The notes under the pieces are model-generated. The model made no database searches. It was given only the letters and a program-made list of their open reading frames with translations, and was not told the origin of the DNA. Shown here one piece after another: positions 58,831 to 64,000 of a stretch of DNA of 64,000 nt. Position 1 is the stretch's first letter. Each line of letters begins with the position of its first letter. The stretch comes from Luscinia megarhynchos. Taxonomy: Eukaryota > Chordata > Aves > Passeriformes > Turdidae. A program made the position numbers and the translations under genes. Location of the stretch: contig CM067570.1 of NCBI GenBank assembly GCA_034336665.1, positions 9,942,002-10,006,001 of the forward strand, in the 5' to 3' direction.

Positions 58831-61221
58831 AATTTCAGTGTCCTAATTTGAGGAAGAGACTGATAGTCTCAAAGTTCTTATGTCTGGAATGAGGTCAAGT
58901 GATATGAAAGTAGAAGAGGAAAGTAGTAAAGCTTTGCAAGACATTCAGCATAGTTACTTTATCCATGAGGAAGAGCTCTTGGATTAACATACAGAGCAGT
59001 TCTGCAGAAGCAAGGATAGACAGACATTGGAAACTGTCAACAATATGGGAATGTTTATTCAAATATTTATAGTTGATTGTAGCAAAATCCTCTTAGGCTG
59101 TGTCCTTTCTCCCTCCTTTTACAATTCTTGAAAGAAGATTCTCCTTGTCCAAATCTATCTGGACATTAATGACATGGTAGATTTTTGCCAAGAGGCCTGA
59201 AAGCTCAAAGAGCAGATCTAGCTCAGAATACATCTGCTGATCTGAATTCTAGTCACTGGGCTTTCCCAGGCTCCAGTTACCCCAGAAAGTTTGAATCACT
59301 TCTGGGTTCATTATCATGGGTGCCTACTGCCAAGCACTGGCCTTCTGGACTATTCTAGAGGTTTTCCCATCCCAAGGGGTCTGTTAACACAAATTCTACC
59401 ATTTGGTTAGAAACTCAAACCCACTGTGAAACCAAGCAGTGCAGCTTTCTTGTGCACATGTAAAACTATGTTGAGACCACTTTAAAATCTGACTAGTTTC
59501 ACATTCGGCCTTGAGTCATTCTTTTCCCCTGAGGTATCACATATACTTTCCAAATAAAGGGGCCAAATGCTGTGAAACTTATTGGAAACGTTTAAAATTT
59601 TTGACCTGTTCTATGTTCCACTTGCTCTTGTTTTTCTTAGACTTTCTACAATTGATAATTCCATTCAGTCTGTCCCATGTTCTTCTAATCAATTCCTGCC
59701 TAGATCTTTTTCCATTTGGCTGTTCTTGCAGACTTCTGATCTTGTTGCCACATTTTCATGACTTGTGTTATAAATTTTTTTAAGGGTGGCCAGTATTTCC
59801 CAAACTTTCCATATTCCAGTGTCTGAATCAGAGAGCTGCCCAATCCCATAAGCTGATACAGTGTCTGCTACTGCCCTAACTGATCCTGCTGGTCTTGCAG
59901 ATCTAAATCTGTGCATCCCACATCAGAGATGGCTGTGCTCCAGGGCTGGGTGTATCAAGTCATATGTAAAACTACAATACCTGGAAAGCAGTTTGGGACA
60001 GAAAGGGCACATGAATGTGTCAGTTATTAATGCCTTGCTGTCCCCCAGTAAAATAGGTCCAGATATTGGCTTTGTTTCTCTCTGACTGAATTCAGCCAAG
60101 AACATTCCTATCCAACTTCTTAAGTGGCTTGAAAACACTGAAATGAATTGCTTTAAACACTAATAAGTAATTTCTATTACTGAGAAGGGTGTATTCACTG
60201 CCAGCATGGTACTGGTGCTGAAAGTGGATTACATTAGCCTTTTGTTTGAAATCAATTGAGTTTACAACTCTACTTCAAAGCCTTTAGAGTTTTAAAATAG
60301 AGCTAGCAGAAACTGTTTAACAAGTCAATGCTGCCCTGTGATTTTCATTGTTCTAGCTTTAGTTGTGAGAGGGAAAGACTTCATTTTCCTCTACTTTCAC
60401 TTCACCCAGGGAGTGTGGTGCAGTACAATAAGCAAGCCATTCAGCTTTGTCTCACCACTGTGTGCTAGGCTTTACCTAGACACAGATGCCTCCCTTCACA
60501 TGGCACTGCAATTCCTCCTGCACAGTTTGAGTGTGCTCTGCCTTTAAAGATTGATTTATTATTAGATTGCACTGTCTTTTTGGACTGTTGCACGTTTCAA
60601 AACTTCAGTTATGATGAAAAATCCCTTAAAAGGAATTTATGGAAGAGGGGAGCCCTGTAGATTTCACATATTAACTTCTTATTTCTTTTGTATAAAGGGC
60701 AGCACATTCTTTCGGTGACCCAGAGAAAACAAGAGCAATGGTTTAAAGTGTGGATGGTACTCTAACATTGCAAATTCATAGATTTTTCAGACATTGTGTA
60801 TGTTCTTGTGAATCTAACAAACTTAGAAGCCATATTTAAGCATCAACTACTTTTGAGGTGGGGGAAATCTTTTCCTTAAATCGATAGTTTCTCTTTTACT
60901 CTTACACAATGAAGTGGCTTCTGTCAATATAAATAGAAGGGGAAGCAGAGAGGGAGAGGGTGAGTACCATTGTTTCACCAAATGCTTGTCTTTGCTTTCT
61001 CATTTGTGACTTAAACAGTGAGAAGGCTGAAGCAAGCAAGGTGCATTTTATCCTAGTGAAAGGGGCTACATCAGTCTTGACCTGCTTTTTGAACCTTCCT
61101 TAATCTGTGTTGTTCCAGCTCAGGTAAGAAACTTCTGTATTTCTCAGTGTCCACTGACTTGTAAGAAGTTGAGATGAAACATGAGGTGTGAAAGTAAAAA
61201 TCATAGTTGGTTTCTTTTTAG

Positions 61222-61609
61222 GACTGAGTATAATTTGTAGTTTAAGAAGTGTGGGGTCTGGGTTATGGAGTCTGTCAAAAGTGTGACAGTGAATGAAGAG
61301 CAGCATGCACTGAAGTCGAGCCTGAGGTATGTTGAGCATGAGGATTTTCCTGTATCTCTACCACGGAAGGAACCCCAGACAGTTCTGGATTCTCCCCACT
61401 TCTTTTCCCTTGAGGACAGGAGAAAGGGGAGACGCAGACTCATCATGCTCTTACTCCTAAAAGACCTTTTAAATGCATTGAGATGTTTCTCATGCATGAA
61501 GTCATATGGAAGACTGAGGTGCACAGGTGGCCTATGTATAATTCCAGTAGAGTCTGAAGCAGAGTTTTCCACAGACACCTGTGCACTCCTAGATCCTGAT
61601 CCCTTTGGG
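61222..61609 (+). other. Exon-like segment with a 115-codon open frame from an ATG
   Basis: Acceptor GGTTTCTTTTTAG before 61222 and donor GTAAGG after 61609. An ATG at 61265 opens 115 codons (MESVKSVTVNEEQHALKSSL...) up to the donor, ending in phase 0. The - strand is also open across the same place for 154 codons. I do not recognise either product. It is not the known MYLK amino terminus, and the ATG context is weak (T at -3). Confidence 0.25.
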
Positions 61610-64000
61610 GTAAGGTAATGCTGGTTTTGCACTTCTTTTCTTTGATTAGAAATTACCTCCTTCACACCATCCTGAATGAAATACTTTAGCTCTGAAAAAA
61701 ATACTGTTTTCTAAAACAGTTTGACCAGAGAAGTTCTCGCTCACTCCACCCCATTAACATCCTGTCTTCTTCAGAGGAAGAAAAAGAGACCTTGGTTGTC
61801 ATGTTCTTACACGTGGTTTCTGTGGCACCTAACGCAGACATCTAACAGCTCTGCCTTGCTGCCAAGAAGATAGAAGCAGATAAAAGCAAAGTTAGAGTAG
61901 TCTGGCAGCATGAAGTGCTGCAGTTTTGAACAGCCCCATGGCATTTTCTGCTCAGGGCTTCCTGTTCATGTAGCAAATGCACACAACACTAGTGATAGAG
62001 CCAAACAGACCTCCATGTGTGTGGAAGTGATAGCTTGTGGATAAAGTAGTGTCTCCTTCTGTAACTGTTGTTTTTATAAAGCTTGTATACAAAACTGTTT
62101 CATCAAAGTTTCACAGTACTGGTGAAGTCAAGGGAGTTTAAATACCAAGTGAGTAAAGCCGGACTTGGAATTTTTGCTCTGTTCTAGGATGTGTAGAATT
62201 GATGATGAGACTGGAGATTGTGAGCAAAGGGCTACTTATTTTTACTTTTTTTCTGAAGACTTGTGCAAGGGAGCAAGAGGCGAGAGGGGTATGTAATAAA
62301 CGCAGGCCTCGTTCTTAGATCTTGGAAAAACATGCTAATATCACAAAATGGCTTTGAATGAACAATAACTGATGTTTACAGACAGTTTCTTCTATTGGAG
62401 TACAATTTGCATTCTAACACAAGCTCTTCATTATAATCACTGTCTTCCCTGTGCTGGTGCAGAAAACACATCAGTGCCTTACACTGCCAAGGACTGTGGT
62501 TTTTCAGAAGGAAGAAAAGGACTTAATGCTATTTGTTCAACCCAGCCAGAGATCTACTGTTTATAATCTGAAATATCATAAAATGTGTTTTCAATTACCT
62601 CATGCATATTTTTAAAGAATTAAATTTCCATCAAAGGATTTTGTGAGCTGTTTGATCTCACTGTGTCTAAAGAGGCCAATCTGACTGGAGATAGTTTTGT
62701 CTGAGCACATACAGCACAGTGGTAGCAAATGTGTCCTTTGAGCATCTGTGACTTTAAGAGAATTCTGTCAGTTTATTAGTGAGAGAAGAGGATGGTGGGG
62801 GTCTCATTTTCAGTGTTAGCTGTAAAATAAGTATTTAAAGACTGGATGTGCAAAGTGACTATGGTTCTTTATGTTATATGACTGACTTAAGCTTTTGTTT
62901 TCTTCTGTATTAATCTGGATGTAGTATTTCATTTTCCAGACATCTTTGAGTGGGAGACACAGCCCTAACCTACTGTGAGAGCCTAGAAACAAAAAATGTA
63001 GCATTTTTGTTGCACTGAAAAATTCTAGTGACTGCTTGTGATTCCACTGTGCTCAGCTCTGTAAAAGCACGCAGATCTTTTGCACTGAATAAACTGCAGC
63101 TAAAAAGAAGAAAAAGTAAAAAATGTATACATTTATCTAGAAATAGTGTCAGCTATTCCATTTCTTACTAGTTGATTGTTCTGCCTGCTAAACCGAGTTG
63201 GTTTTGAGTGTCAGACTTTAAACAGTGTAATGATGGAATTCGGATTTCTGCTGCTCTTGCATGGAAACTGCGTTCTCTAAACTAGAAAAGAAAGGTAGAA
63301 TATTGGGAGCCCACAGTTTTGCTTTCTGTGCTGATACATCTTATGCAAAGAAACACCTGGAAAAACTAGCTTAGGTCTCAAGAGTGATAATTAGTCCAGT
63401 GGATTAACATACTCTTGTTGCTATTTTAGCTGTGAACTGGCCTGGATATGTCTGTAGAATACTGTACTGCCCTGATGAGGCTTATGTGAGGTGTAAGAAC
63501 ACCTTTCCTGTTCGGGTAAAGTAGCTGGTATGTCTCTTTTTATCAATGTAGCTGTTTGGCAGTAATTCACCCAGTCAAGTGTGTGTCATAGCTTTTGATC
63601 TCCTTTTCCACCGTCCTTTCTTTCTGGGGAATCCTGACATAAAAGCAGAGTTTTCCTTACACATCTTATTTCTTCCTGCCAGTTACTGGTTACCTTAAAT
63701 CCAGATCTTGTTTGGGCTCCACTGAAGACTGAACAGGTCTTGATATTGCTTTTTCTATGTACCAATTTTTAGTCCTCTTAGAAAGCTGTATCTGTCTGCA
63801 TTTAAGTAATTGATGAAAATACTTCACTGAAATTAAGTTGAGAACACTTAATTATATATGGGTGGTAGCTTTTTACCCACCTTGCTGGCATTGCAATTGC
63901 TCCTTACAAAATACTTGTGATATCACAAATAGATGTCAGGTACAAAATAAGCAGTAGTAGGTAAAGCTTTGAAAAGACAAAGAACCTTTATATGCAGGTG
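61610..64000. other. Intron-like sequence to the window end, nothing recognised
   Basis: AT-rich unique sequence. No coding exon, RNA gene or preserved repeat recognised. Confidence 0.5.

Larger units (their letters stand above)
55141..61221. other. Intron-like region, nothing recognised
   Basis: Contains a T18 tract at 56435-56452 and an imperfect 26-27 base tandem duplication at 58779-58830. No gene or transposon family recognised with confidence. Confidence 0.5.

Noticed and set aside
1..64000. CRISPR arrays, bacterial operons, tRNA or rRNA genes, endogenous retrovirus with LTRs
   Set aside because: Nothing of these kinds was seen; the window is typical vertebrate genomic DNA.

Overview
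This is a piece of a bird nuclear genome, probably from a songbird-type (neoavian) species. The evidence is a vertebrate split gene with GT-AG introns, an AT-rich background with one sharp CpG island, and many fragments of CR1, the dominant avian LINE. Several CR1 3' ends read like the copies familiar from songbird genomes. There are no bacterial features, CRISPR arrays, or recognisable tRNA/rRNA genes. 

Region 1 (1-9.9 kb, + strand) holds nearly all of CCDC14, which encodes a coiled-coil protein of centrosomes and centriolar satellites. Twelve coding exons, from exon 2 to the stop codon, could be chained with matching splice phases. They encode about 921 residues; the human protein is about 953. 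Only exon 1 (about 10 residues and the start codon) lies upstream of the window. A CR1 copy occupies the first 370 bases, in intron 1. A short 3' UTR ends near 9.72 kb. 

Region 2 (9.9-31.4 kb) is intergenic. It contains decayed CR1 fragments (near 11.7, 23.5 and 27.5 kb), poly(A)/poly(T) tracts and small microsatellites, and no gene I can support. 

Region 3 (31.4-32.5 kb) is a C/A-rich degenerate tandem repeat running into a strong TATA-less CpG island. A perfect GTAAGT donor on the + strand closes it, so it looks like a promoter plus a non-coding first exon. In human, MYLK lies just 3' of CCDC14 on the same strand and has a long, partly non-coding 5' region. I therefore infer that this island is the MYLK promoter and that 32.5-64 kb is its long first intron(s). 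No MYLK coding exon was recognised in the window. 

Region 4 (32.5-64 kb) is mostly intron-like sequence. It contains a 1.5 kb very old CR1-like LINE on the - strand (41.5-43.0 kb), two opposed CR1 fragments (53.8-54.1 kb), small tandem duplications, and four exon-like segments with good splice signals (39.4, 44.7, 54.9 and 61.2 kb). These four could be alternative 5' exons or chance. I found no clearly novel biological system. The CpG island with its candidate upstream exons, and the ancient LINE, most deserve a second look.
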